Source: Protostelium mycophagum
Taxonomy: Eukaryota > Evosea > Variosea > Protosteliida > Protosteliaceae
Assembly: GCA_002081555.1 (NCBI GenBank)
Contig: MZNV01002466.1
Span: forward strand, 1 to 32,970
Length of the DNA: 32,970 nt
Reading direction: 5' to 3'
A program made the translations under genes and the position numbers. Below, piece by piece: positions 1 through 10,900 of this stretch. The notes under the pieces were generated by a model. It was not told the origin of the DNA. It worked only from the letters and a program-made list of their open reading frames with translations, and did no database searches. The stretch's first letter is position 1. Each line of letters opens with the position of its first letter.

Positions 1-18
1 AAATAAATACCTCGGTAA

Positions 19-290
19 TTATTTCGGTATTCTACAACGAACTATTTTTTTGCGTTTTCTTCAGACCCAACAGTGCAAAATTGACTAGTGCAGTGAAATG
101 TTCACTGCCAGAAGTGGGAATTCTTAGCTTGAAAGAAGCGTTCATACTGCCAGGATCCCATAGGAGGAGATATTTTCATTCCTACAGAAGTCAGAAAATG
201 CTGGTGGTGTTTCTGGATGGCGTAACTGGACTTCAGAAATTCCCCCGGAAAAACTCGCGGATAAACAATTTCATGCTCCTTGTTCGTCAT
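19..290 (-). CDS. Possible small basic protein, two exons
   Basis: I do not recognise this protein. Reading the minus strand from an ATG at 290 gives exon 290-106, an intron 105-59 (47 nt, GTGAAC donor, CTGAAG acceptor) and exon 58-19 ending in TAA, for 74 residues. The phases match (2 then 1 base), and the intron length and donor fit the other introns here, which is the main support. The protein is rich in aromatic and basic residues, with a KRKK stretch near its C-terminus, and has no signal peptide or membrane segment. Its ATG lies only 17 bp from the divergent ATG of the next gene, so the two 5' leaders would overlap. A plus-strand open frame covers the same bases (81-311), but its composition looks less protein-like. 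The start is uncertain, and the whole model could be chance. Confidence 0.4.
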
Positions 291-307
291 TTTTCTGCCG
301 AATCGAC

Positions 308-1641
308 ATGAACGCCAAGCTCTGCTTCTTCGCATTGTTTGCAGCTCTTGCAGCTGGCACAGTCATCAAAACCGATGCTGAAGTCGTCTCGACAGTCAAA
401 GTTCAGGCCAATGCCGATGTCAACGCCTTCACCGTCCTTTCATTTTTGAATCGCATCACGGCTTTCGGCTTTCAGGCCGGCGCAAACACCAACGGAGGCA
501 AAGGAAACGCTCAGGCCTCTGCTGTTTTCGCCACATCGTATGCAGGTATCCTCCCTTTTTCTGTTGTCGGCTTGGACTGGGGCCATTTTGAATCATCTTC
601 GACATTCAATCAAGGAGATGGTGAGTAACTAGAATGCATCACATCCACCACTTCGGGATTTTGACATTTGTAGGAACTGCTTCCGCCTCTGCTTCGGCCG
701 TTTTCGCCTCTTTCCATCCCCTCGCTCTGGTGCAATACATTGACAAGAACAACAACAACCAGTTCGATCAAGGAGAGGAATACGGCCTAACCTTTTTGGG
801 ACGCAACTTTTATCAGGCCACCAGCACAAAGAGCACAGTCGGTGGTTCATCCGTAAGTCCCATCAAACATATCGACAAGGATCGTGATGATTACGTAGGT
901 CTGGACCAACACTTACAACAGCAACGTCTTCGGATTCCGCTGGACTGTATCCAACAGACCTGTCACCAATCAGGATGTCTATACAGATGCCGACTCTCTC
1001 AAGCTCGACATTTGGATCCGCCCACCTACTCCCACTCAGGCCAACGGAAAGGTGCACAAACGATGACTGGTTTCAAAGTTGTAACATCGACAGGTTGCCC
1101 TCATCACCACCTTCTCCATCGCACAGACCGATGCTTCTCTGTGAGATCTTCATAGTGTGTGTCATTCATCTGACTGTATGCAGGAGTGGATCTGCAAGCG
1201 GAGGAAATGTGACTCTTTCTGGAAGTGGAAGCTTCACATACACTCGCAACGGAAAGGCTGCTGGTCTGACCTGGGCTGACTCCGCACAAGTCTCCTACGG
1301 AAGCGGTAGCACTGCCACAGTCAAGGTGGGTACCTCGTTGTAGTCTGTCACTGCACAGAGATAATGTTGACAGGTCACCACCAACGTCATCCAACCCTCC
1401 GCCGAAGCTCAGCTCATCATCAACGGAAAGACCGTCGCTGACGCCAAGGTGACATTTGTGATTTTTTGAGACGTCATTCTGACATTTTTGACAGTTTGGA
1501 AATTTGGGAAGATTTTTCGTGTTCAATTTCGACGCCGTAAACCCCAACGAGATCTACTGGGACCCCACCCTTGGAAGAGGATCTGCATCTACACTGATTA
1601 TCTCTGTCTCTGTTGCTGTATTCGCCGCACTCCTCTTCTAG
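308..1641 (+). CDS. Secreted, probably GPI-anchored surface protein
   Basis: Seven exons (308-620, 674-852, 899-1051, 1094-1140, 1184-1325, 1374-1448, 1495-1641) join in phase to 351 residues. The N-terminus is a clear signal peptide (MNAKLCFFALFAALAAGTV). The C-terminus is a hydrophobic stretch of about 17 residues ending exactly at the stop, preceded by small residues (RGSAS), which is the layout of a GPI-anchor signal; a C-terminal membrane segment is the alternative. Residues 128-139 read DKNNNNQFDQGE, an acidic loop with oxygen ligands every second residue like the DxNxDGxxDxGE calcium loops of extracellular proteins. The rest is rich in Ser, Thr, Gly, Ala and Asn and probably beta-structured. 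I recognise no named family. It is presumably an outer-surface or wall protein. An AATAAA lies a few bases after the stop. Confidence 0.8.
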
Positions 1642-1802
1642 AATTTGAAAATAAACTATAAATTAAAACTCGAAAATTTTGATTGCGGCTTTTGAACGGA
1701 TTCTTCAGGCTCGCGGTAACAACACGTTAATTACCGAGAATCTAAAGGTGGTGAGGAATCTGACCATAATCCTTCGCAATAAAGAGGCGAAAAATCAGTT
1801 TT
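1642..1802. other. Convergent 3' intergenic gap
   Basis: This is the 161-bp spacer between two converging genes. It contains an AATAAA for the upstream plus-strand gene (about 1650) and the 3' flank of the minus-strand gene, whose own AATAAA-like signal overlaps its stop codon. I see no gene in it. Confidence 0.6.
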
Positions 1803-3901
1803 TTATTCTTTTTCTTCAATTTCTTTCTTGAAGGCGGATAATCTCAGTGCATTCAGCGCCCTCTGAATTCTTCTGGCTCTCTCGGCTGTGGGGTTCGACG
1901 TCTGCCTGTGCTTCTTTTTTTGCCAATCATAAGCGTTCCATCTCTCCGTCTACAACGTGTTAACATCGCAAATCGCCTGAAAATATACCGATGAAGGTGG
2001 GATGAGTTGTAGAATCTGTTCCTCAGTCAGGGGGCCCTCTACATCTGTCATCTGTTCTATTTTTAGACGCGTCCTCGCGTCACATAATTTCTGTAATTTG
2101 ATTTCTGTCTCTTGGCTGAGGCTGAGTTTTGGTTGGAAACTCAAAGCGTCGATCTGCTGCCCCAATCTTTTCGCGTAAAATTCCATGACCTTTTCCGTAA
2201 ATTCTCTCTTGATGGGGATCTTCTCGTAGTCTGTATGTGATAAAAGCTCGTCTACAACGAGCAAGTTGTCGCTTCTGATCGCCTCTAATATTTCAAATGC
2301 GATTTTTTGGTCCGGAGGGAGCACTGCCACGAAACTCTTCAGATTTTTTGACACAAAGTCATTGTACGGCTGGGATAGTTCAATTGTAGATCGACACTTA
2401 CATTTTCAAAAACTTTTTTTCTGAATGAGAAGTCTTCACAAAAAAATAAAACTTACGTTTTTTATGGACTCTCGATACAGGCCCTCCGCCACCGTGACTC
2501 GGGTCTCTTCTGTAAAGTTTTGAAGTTTTTTGTTTGAGATATATCGCTCAAAGAAAGGTATCCAATCCGTAAAACTGTGATTCTGTATCAAAATAGCCAC
2601 CAGCTGTCCCGCCAGTTTCGTCGGCACAAATGATTGGTCCAAGATCCTGGTGGTGTCAGAATTTTCGAGGAAAGATCTGGGTACCTGTAAAGTTCTTCTA
2701 GATTTCCGTCTCTGGCGAATCTTTGAGCGACTGTGAAGTCCTCATTAGTGATTTGTGGATTGTTTCGTGCCAGAGATAGTCCCTTATCAGTCCCATAATG
2801 GATACCTTGTTTACTCGCAAATTCTGAGAATTTTCAGCATTCGATATTCGGAGAATCCGAAATATTCAGAAAATTTTGTTTTTATTTTTGGAGATTTTGT
2901 TTTTCCAGAAGAATCTTATATTTGTTTGTGAAATTTGAATTTTGGCAAACCTTTTGAAACGCTGTCACTCCACTTCTGTAATGCTGAGATATCTCCCTAT
3001 GATATCGTCAACACATCATCTCTTGGTGAAATAAGCACCTTTTGTCGGAGATTTTCCTCGATTTTTTTGGAGAATTGCATAAATTCTGATTTATTTCCCC
3101 ACTGATTCACAAATTGTCGAAATTTCAATTTATTAAAAAGCTGTAAAATTTTAGTAAAAAAATTGTGAGTCAGAAAGATCTCAAACAAGTGATAAAAATT
3201 CTGAAGTCCCAGTATGGAAGAAATATAGACACAAAATTGTCATTTGATGTCTCATCAGTTTGATCAGCACGATGTGTCCCTGACGCAGAGTTTGTACACA
3301 ATGCATCGGTATATCTGCCGTTGTTCCTTCGATGTGTAGATCATTTTTTTAAAATGAGATGGTTATTCAAAATTGAACAAAAAGATCTTCCTCGTACCTT
3401 TAAAAAAGCCACAGAGTCATGCTCAGAGTAAATCCTCAATAGATCTCTGATCATAACATCATTTAAATGTAAACCAACTTCTGACATTTTCTGCTCTAAT
3501 TGAGAGATGAGATATACAGACGAATTTGTCTTAAATTCCTTGAAAAGCTGAGATACCGTTAGCTGTTGATCTCTCAACACACTCTACCTCTTTACATTCC
3601 TCTAATGTTAAGTCATTCTTCTGTTTTGTGGTATTCCAGAGGCTAAGAAGTTCAAAGGGATCTTTTCTTTCTGTTTTTTGGCTGGAATAAGAAACTAAAA
3701 TGTTCAGGACATCATTCGAAAAATGAATGTTCACCTGATTTTTTTTGAAGTCTGCTAATAGAAATATGTGATGCGGAATGTGTCTTTATGGTGCTCTCAG
3801 TCATAGACACCGAGGAACACTGCAAAAATTAGATCAAACATTTCCCATCAAAGACTAACTCTGCTATGGAGGCAACTCCGCCTTGCTATACAGGCCAACA
3901 T
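1803..3901 (-). CDS. Unrecognised helical protein, possibly mitochondrial
   Basis: I do not recognise this gene. The C-terminal half is secure: exons ending at 2685, then 2646-2457, 2369-1989 and 1949-1803 join in phase with introns of 38, 87 and 39 nt. They encode a charged, mostly helical protein ending in a basic tail. The middle is also coding. One 40-nt intron there (GTAGAG donor, GCTAAC branch site, CTCAG acceptor) restores frame between the segments near 3594 and 3550, and segments at 3580-3400, 3160-2990 and 2800-2690 look helical and repeat-like. The 5' end is unresolved. The best candidate is an ATG at 3901 whose first residues (MLACIARRSCLHSR) resemble a mitochondrial presequence, but the join to the next exon is not phase-proven. 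A helical-repeat organellar RNA-binding protein is possible. It diverges from the INO80C gene across about 90 bp. Confidence 0.6.
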
Positions 3902-3992
3902 TTCGAAATGATGATCAGGGATCACCTGTTTTTACGTAAAAGTAAACGTCTACAAACATCATATCAGCGCTGATGATGCAACATTTCGCAGG
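3902..3992. promoter_or_regulatory. Short bidirectional promoter region
   Basis: Ninety-one bases separate the candidate ATG of the minus-strand gene (3901) from the ATG of the INO80C gene (3993). Both promoters must lie here or within transcribed sequence. I see no TATA box. The segment ends with TTTCGCAG just before the INO80C ATG, which could also be a 3' splice site of a leader intron. Confidence 0.4.
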
Positions 3993-4691
3993 ATGCCAAG
4001 GAAGGCGAAGGGAGACAAAGAAGAAGAACCAAAAGTTCAGAAATCGTTGGTGCGTAGGCAACTCAAATCACGCCGTTATTAAACATGTTAGACTCTGCCG
4101 TTCAAAAAAAAGGGATGGAAGAATGAGAATTGTCAAGTGAGAGGAAATCAGAGGTAATTCCATCATATCGATTGCCAAAGTACAAGAATACCGACAATTT
4201 CGAACCAAAATTAACATCGTTCTCTTTCTAAATAATTAGATGTAATAGATGATCTTGTGCAGATATTGGTTGCATTTAAAACAAATCGTTCAAGCCGAGA
4301 ACTACAGCAGGTTCCCTGTCGACACTGCCACATGTAAGAATAATGAAAAATCAAATTGTATGTCTTAAATCGTAATAGACACGAGTATATCCGTTTCTCC
4401 CTCACTTTTACCCGCCAAAAAATACTGTGACATCACAGGATATATCGTAAGACGTCTCATCATTTTAACTTTCAGAAATATTCAATTTAAACTTTTCATT
4501 TTCGCAGAAAAAAATAAAATAAAATGCAGTTATTCTAGCTCAATATTTATTTGCAGGCGCCATACACTTGCCCAAAGACCAAGCTTCGGTACTGTACAGC
4601 CGAAGTATACCAATTCATTCAAGGGCAGCTTAACGATGAAGAGAGAGGTAAATACTTGGCTCTCAGACAGGCCCAACCAAAGATAAAATAA
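3993..4691 (+). CDS. INO80C: INO80 chromatin remodelling complex subunit C (Ies6)
   Basis: This is a small subunit of the INO80 nucleosome remodeller; in known systems Ies6/INO80C pairs with Arp5 and couples ATP hydrolysis to nucleosome sliding in the nucleus. Exons 3993-4045, 4138-4218, 4263-4333, 4379-4446 and 4557-4691 join in phase to 135 residues. The family signatures are visible in order: PKYKN, WLHLKQIVQAENYSRFP, PSLLPAKKYCDITG, then the YL1_C-type module APYTCPKTKLRYCTAEVYQF and the terminal KYLALRQAQ. Human INO80C (192 residues) and yeast Ies6 (166) are somewhat longer; here the variable basic N-terminus is short. The usual acidic residue of the YTDP motif is replaced (YTCP). The first intron boundary (donor at 4046, acceptor at 4137) was chosen by phase and is the least certain join. 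Polyadenylation signal AATAAA overlaps the stop. Confidence 0.85.
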
Positions 4692-4979
4692 ACAAGTACA
4701 AGAATCCAATTCTACCAACAGACGGTCCTTGTGCCGAACTTTCCACTTTTAGAGGACAATTCGTTTGATTTTGCAACACAAGCCCAAGATTGTTCGGACT
4801 AAAATAAAATGGTTTATTTTGTGTTTTAAAAGTAATATTTTTCCAGATTTTAGTAGTTTGACGTCGAAAAACAGACCCTTCAACACTCGTTATAAACTTA
4901 CAAATTGTATTTTTATTTGCAGATTTTGCTGTCGAAGACTAGGAATTTTTTTGGTATCAGTTGAACAACAAAAGTCTTT
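4692..4979. other. Convergent 3' intergenic gap with polyadenylation signals
   Basis: This 288-bp A+T-rich spacer lies between the INO80C stop and the stop of the large minus-strand gene. On the minus strand an AATAAA (plus-strand TTTATT near 4912) follows the large gene's stop by about 65 bases. I see no coding gene; open frames here are short and A+T-driven. Confidence 0.5.
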
Positions 4980-7900
4980 TTATTTCTCGGCTTTGAAGAG
5001 CATGACCACCCAGGAGGTCGCATGATCTCCGGTCGCGCCATCCGTCAGCATGAACAACTCTTCAATCATCCCCACACACTTATGATTCATCACCAGCTCC
5101 TTCTCCACTGATGCGAGGAGGACCGCATTCTTTTTGCGATGGCAATGTTTGATGTGCATCACCTCCACAGCCCTGCGAATATAGAGAGTGGATTTGGAGC
5201 TCGGATCTTCTCCAGCGTCTAAGAGGATGTTTGTGACGTCGGTCTCGCTCAGTTTGCCGTGTATTTCCCTGTCGCTCAGATTTTTCAACCGTTTGAACGG
5301 ACCCAAGTTCAATTTTCTGAAGGCTTCTACTACGAGTTCGCCTTTGGGGGTCATGTCTGTTGTCTCAATCTAAATTTTTTAGAGGTTGATTTAAGATGGA
5401 CACGGCGATTAAGATTGATATAGATACAGGAAAACAATTTTACATTTTGATTGTTCAAAATACAGGTACAAGGCCAGTTCAGAACAACACCAGAAAGTAT
5501 TTGGGCGGCAAAGCCGCAAAAACAATCTGACCTCCATAACATTTTCTGAAGCGTTCACCTGTTTGGGCGAAATGGTAATCGCCTCGCCGTCAATTTCCAA
5601 ACTTGTCTTTTTGAATTCCATTCTTGGTGCATCATTCGTGTCCGGAGCACTGGCACTCAATTTGTAATGTAGATAGCGGTTGTCCATAACGACATAAAGT
5701 CCGCTCTCCTTGCACATATGATTGAATTCGATGTCATCACCTGCTAATGAGTTTCAGAGGTTTATTATTACAGGATATAGAGCTTGAAGGAATTAACATC
5801 TTTCGTTTCGAAAAGTTTTGAATAGTTTTGGATTGCTCACGGAGTGCTTTTGTGATTTGAAATGCGTCTGTAATATAGAGTAGAAATGCTTCATGTGAGA
5901 TGCGACGATGAAGACCTACATTCTCTTATAGGGTAGCAGACGTTCTTAGCTCTCAGAGCTGTGATGTTCAACAGGACTGCTGAAGACACCGCATTCGTCA
6001 ATCTAAACGGTCTCTTGCCTTGATCTGTCAATTCATGATGACATCACCATGACACTCACAGTTGCGCCATCTTAGAGGATCTTGGAAAGATCCGATCAAG
6101 GCGTAATCTCCCACTGGTCCGTGGTACGCTTCGGGGCTGTCGCGATCTATCGCGCAGCTGTACACCTGGAAATTCTCCATGTCTGATGGACGCCATAAGC
6201 CGAAATGGTCTTCGGATCTATCCACGATCTACAACTTTTCAGAAGAAGAACGTGTAAATCCTTGAGCATTGGAACATTTTCCAACGTGATTTTGCCACAA
6301 GGATAGGACTTATCGATTTGCAATCATTCACACTACATCTGCAAATATACTCTTATACTTATATTATCCCCCAAATACAATAAATACCTTTTCATAAGCA
6401 GAAGCAACATCGGTGAGGTAACATTGTGAGGGTATTTCGTTGGGAGATTTCCTCTCATAACACGCTCTGATGTTATCGTCCCAAATATGGCAGAATTGGA
6501 GCTGCCACAACTCCGCCAATAGCTGAACGAATCTCCGTGCGTAGCCGCGAGTATCCACATCATCTGACAGATCCGTCACGTCATCTGTCATCTGTCAGAT
6601 CTCATTCCTTGGTAGATCTCTCACTAGATCTCGGGAGCCGCGTCGGAAGCTCCAAGATGACACACGTGTCACCCCAGACTTGGAGGTACTTCTCCATCAA
6701 AGACTTCTTCACGATCAATACTCTGATACAATTCTTCTCTTCAGAGCTCCATCTCAGCCTGGCGCTGCCCGGCTCCATCCTATATGTTGGAATAAAAACG
6801 GGGTATCGCAGTGAATTCGGATCTTGTGCAATATTTGTGAGAGTCCTGCGTTGATGAGCTGAGCATTCTGGTATTAATCATAGAGGTCAATTCCACTATT
6901 ACCATGGTGATTTGGAAAAGTGATCTGTGGCTTTGCCACAAGAAAGTATAAAAATATACCACAAGCACAACAAGGCTGTTTAGCTCAAATAAACACTCAC
7001 ACTGGGGTTCCCGTGAAGTGAGGTTTCAACTTTGCAGGAACAAAAATTTCCAGGTCAATTCCGTTGAAGACGACAGAAGAGGTAAAGCTCTGTGTGGAAA
7101 TAATGATGTTGTTTCTTCCGTCAAGAGCAGATTTAGGGTCATAGTTCAAGTGAAATTGTGGTGGACTTGGGCGAGATGGTGTCGACGATGCGTTCAATTG
7201 GCTGTTTACTGTCATCCAATGCGAGATTTCTGATTTAAAATTTTGTCTTTCATTCGTTTTCTGCGAAAGATACAACTCTTAGAAAAATCTTTTGAGCACA
7301 AGTATGGTATTCACGGTAAAATCAACCAGTGTTTTTTCTGTTGCTACTTCCGCCGATTTGCAGAGCTAATCTACAACACCAACTGAAATAAGTTTCGTAA
7401 AAAATAAATATTTAAAAAGAGCGAAAAATCACCTCGTCAAATCGGTCCAGTCACGACCTTCCCAATTGATTATATTCTTCCAAACTTGTGTGCAATTGAT
7501 GTATTCGACCCTTTTCTCTCTATGCATGGTCGTCAATTTTTGTACCTCTTCTGCTGCAGGAAATATTTGCGGCAGTGCATTCAGCTTGTCCGAAGCTTCA
7601 GCACATAGAGGTCCTTCTTGTCTGATGCATTGTGACCAACTTGAGAGGTCGAGATGTTTGTCTTCGAGGAGTTGGAAGAGTCTCTGGGCGCGGATCTCCA
7701 CCGTTTTTGTCCGGTTTATTTGTGAAGCCTGCGACGTCTGAGAAGAAGGCGGGAAATTTGAACTCACGAGTTTACTGTAGGAGGGAAAACCGGTGATATT
7801 GAGGGTCTTATGATATGGTCCGTAAAGCCATTCGTGACTCTCGATATAATCCGGAGCACTACATCGTTGTAGATGAGAAAGAATCAATCTCAGGATTTAT

Positions 7901-10900
7901 TTTTTATTTCAAATAATTTATCGCGATTTTGTGAAATTCAGCAACCAAAAACTCACCCTTGCATATCCGCAGGTCTCCATATGGCTTGGAAATTTGGCTC
8001 CATGCTATGTCTACTCTGCGCGAAATGACTCTGGAACATTTTCAACAAGCACAAATAAGCCCCCGTCTTTCCAATCTGTGGCTCTGCGCTGAGTAGAAAT
8101 CTTCTATCTTGTTTGATATTGTTCTGGACATTGCTGGCGTCGTAGTGCTCCTTTGCAGGGATCTCGTACATGTTTGTCGAGGGATTCATTTTGACACTGC
8201 TAGAGTGAATCTGGTGAAGATGACGTAGATGGTGGAGCTGCATGAGTGTATTTTTCCCCATGACGAAGCCGCAAAGGTGCGTTTTCCACATTTTTTTGCA
8301 TGTTTCGCATCAGCATATTATTTATTATTTGCGGCTTTGCCGCGGTGCCCAACTGTCAAAAAACAGATCAATAATGTCGGACTACATCGTTGTAGTGGCG
8401 GCTTTGCCGCCATTTTCCCCGATTCACAGCAGAAGAAGTTCGAGGCAAAATCAAAATGGCAGCCGCAAGTTTTGGATTTTCTGGGTATTTTGACTCGTTC
8501 TTCGGCATTTATATCACTTTATCTTCTACTTACAAGCAATCCAGTGAAGGTGATAAAGATTCCAAGCCCTTGTCTTGTCTATACTTCCTTATACCTTTCT
8601 CGTGGAAATAATCACTGACCAAGCAGTAGGGTAGTTTGCTCTCATCGCTCTCGTACCTGCACATCCTGCCGAGTTCTTGCACTATGGATGTCACGTTACC
8701 CAAAAAAGATTGTTTACAGGCGCGTAAGTCGAGGCAGTTGAAAGTCTGTATGCGGTAAGTGTAAAGTAGACGATGTATTTTTGGTGAATTTTCCGTGACT
8801 TTTTGTCTCTGGTAGGACTTGATGAATGAGCGTGACAAGGGCTTTCTACAACGAAAATACATTATTCATGGTGAAATTTCAATATGAATGGGTACAACTA
8901 TGATTGTCTCTGCAGCAGAGCTGCGATGCGTCACACGCGGATTCTTCTGACATTTTTTTGACGTCTGTCATACTTTGGGAAAAGTGTCTCCAAGTCTTCC
9001 TTTGTCGACAAGTATAAGTATCAGGCTCATATTGGACAGATCTTCACCCGGTTAGATCAGACCAAAAGTTTCAAGACTCACCATCGTAGCAATGGATGCT
9101 CATGTGTTCGTGATTACAAGTCTTACAGGCACCTTTGTCACCTGATTGGTACATATCGCAGTTGCATTGTGCCTTCTTACACTTTCTACTCTTCATCATC
9201 CGCTCATAAAAATAACTAGATACGTTAAGTCGTGTTTGCTGCAGGATTTGTTATTCTGCCGTCTTTTGTGAATATTTTTGGTGTAGATCAAGCCAAAAAG
9301 ATGCCAAAGGCTTCTCTTCGGTACTGTACCTCTTTGATGTCACGTCAATCAATGCAACTAGCACTGGAATGATTTGTCTTTGCCCATTTTAAAATCCAGA
9401 CACTAACAAAAGCATACAGAGTGACATGAAATTTCCTTCAGAACTCACGCTGACATAGTTTCAGAGATGGTGCTCTGTCCATAATCACTCACTATATCAA
9501 AGCACTGATTCTGTCAGTATTGTAAAGTTCAACATTGACCAGTTTATGATCTATTTAATTGCATTTTTCTATCATTTAACACAATTGATTATGTATATAC
9601 CTGTTGGTATCCGACGTGATTTTTAATTATCCTGACGTTCTCAGCAAACAGCCCTGCGGTTTTAGAGTCGGGTAACCTCACTATCTTCATGGAATGTTGT
9701 GGGGAGTCAATCAAGTCCGTGATGACTGCAAGAATTTAATAGGTTGCTTTTCAATCTATTCTGTCAAGTTGTTGTTTTTTTGTATTCTCTTGACACAACT
9801 TTTAAAAAAGCTCACTCGAATCGGTCTCAGTCTTGGCGTCTTGGTGAACCAGTTGTAGAATCGTCTTCTTAATCCACTGTTCTCCGGTCTCTTCCGCATG
9901 ATTGAAACTTTTCGGAGCGAATTTCTCGAAAGTGGAAAGAAATGAAGACCTCTGAAACACTGCGGGGTTCAGTGTTTCATTTTATTATTTATTATTGTCA
10001 TTATTTATTGTGGGAGGAAACAAAGTTGGACCTTTCGGAAATCATGCGGTAGTTACGGTGAAGATTCACGATACACGATGTTTATGATTGTAGTTTCAAA
10101 ATGGAGCTGGACTTGCAGCTCCACGAACGAAAATTTTGTCTCAAAGATGCATTCTTGGGTGACACATCCTTCAGATGACTTGTGTCGTCGGTTCTTTTCA
10201 CTTCAAAACATCTGTCCTCACTCTTTGTGGCGTGCTCCAACACTTTATCTTGTTCTGAATCATCATGCATCAACTTGTGTCTGATGATGCTCAGCATATA
10301 ATCCACCGCGAGGCCTTCTACTGTCTTCTTATCTGTCGTGAATTGCTTGGAAGAAAAGTGTTTATCCACTTTGAAATATTGTTCTCTCGACAAATAAAAA
10401 CTCAGGCTCTTGTAGATACCTGGAAGCCATGAGACATGAAGAATCACTTTGTGATGAGATGGATCATGTTGAACATTAGTGGTTGCCATGGCAACAGAAA
10501 ATAGTTAGATGGTGCTTTTCCACGAAAATCTATTTTTGCATCTTTTGAAGATTTGACATTTTTTAATGCAATTACCGTAATCACTGGCCTCATCGATCCA
10601 TTTGATCTTGTTTTGCTCGTGGATTCTACAACAGTAAGTACAAACCGTTTCAAAACGGATCACCTCGAGCCCGTGGTGAACTGGTTGTAGTCCGTCGCAG
10701 AGACCATCAGCTGTATCACATTCTCCGCCGACATGATGAATTCATCATTCACGATCAGATCATTCGCTCCTTTCGAGACGATGCCCCAGTGACATTCATC
10801 TGCGATCATGATGTACAATTTTTCTGGATTTTTTTGCACTGTGTGTGTCAGAACTTCCAGGCTCTATAGCGATTCGGGTTTAGGGTTTAGGAACGAACAA

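Noticed and set aside
2251-2259. TCTACAACG in exons (also 11610, 22829, 26443, 28442)
   Set aside because: These copies encode ordinary residues (for example VVDE or STT) within solid coding exons, so I did not count them with the intronic motif.
4280-4340. Apparent zinc-finger string VPCRHCH on the plus strand
   Set aside because: It is the wrong frame of an INO80C exon; the phase-consistent frame reads AENYSRFPVDTAT.
10444-10490. Frame containing VILHVSWLPGIYKSL as an exon of the fusion gene
   Set aside because: It looks protein-like, but no acceptor brings it into phase with the upstream exon; a 62-nt intron ending at CGAG joins the flanking exons correctly instead.
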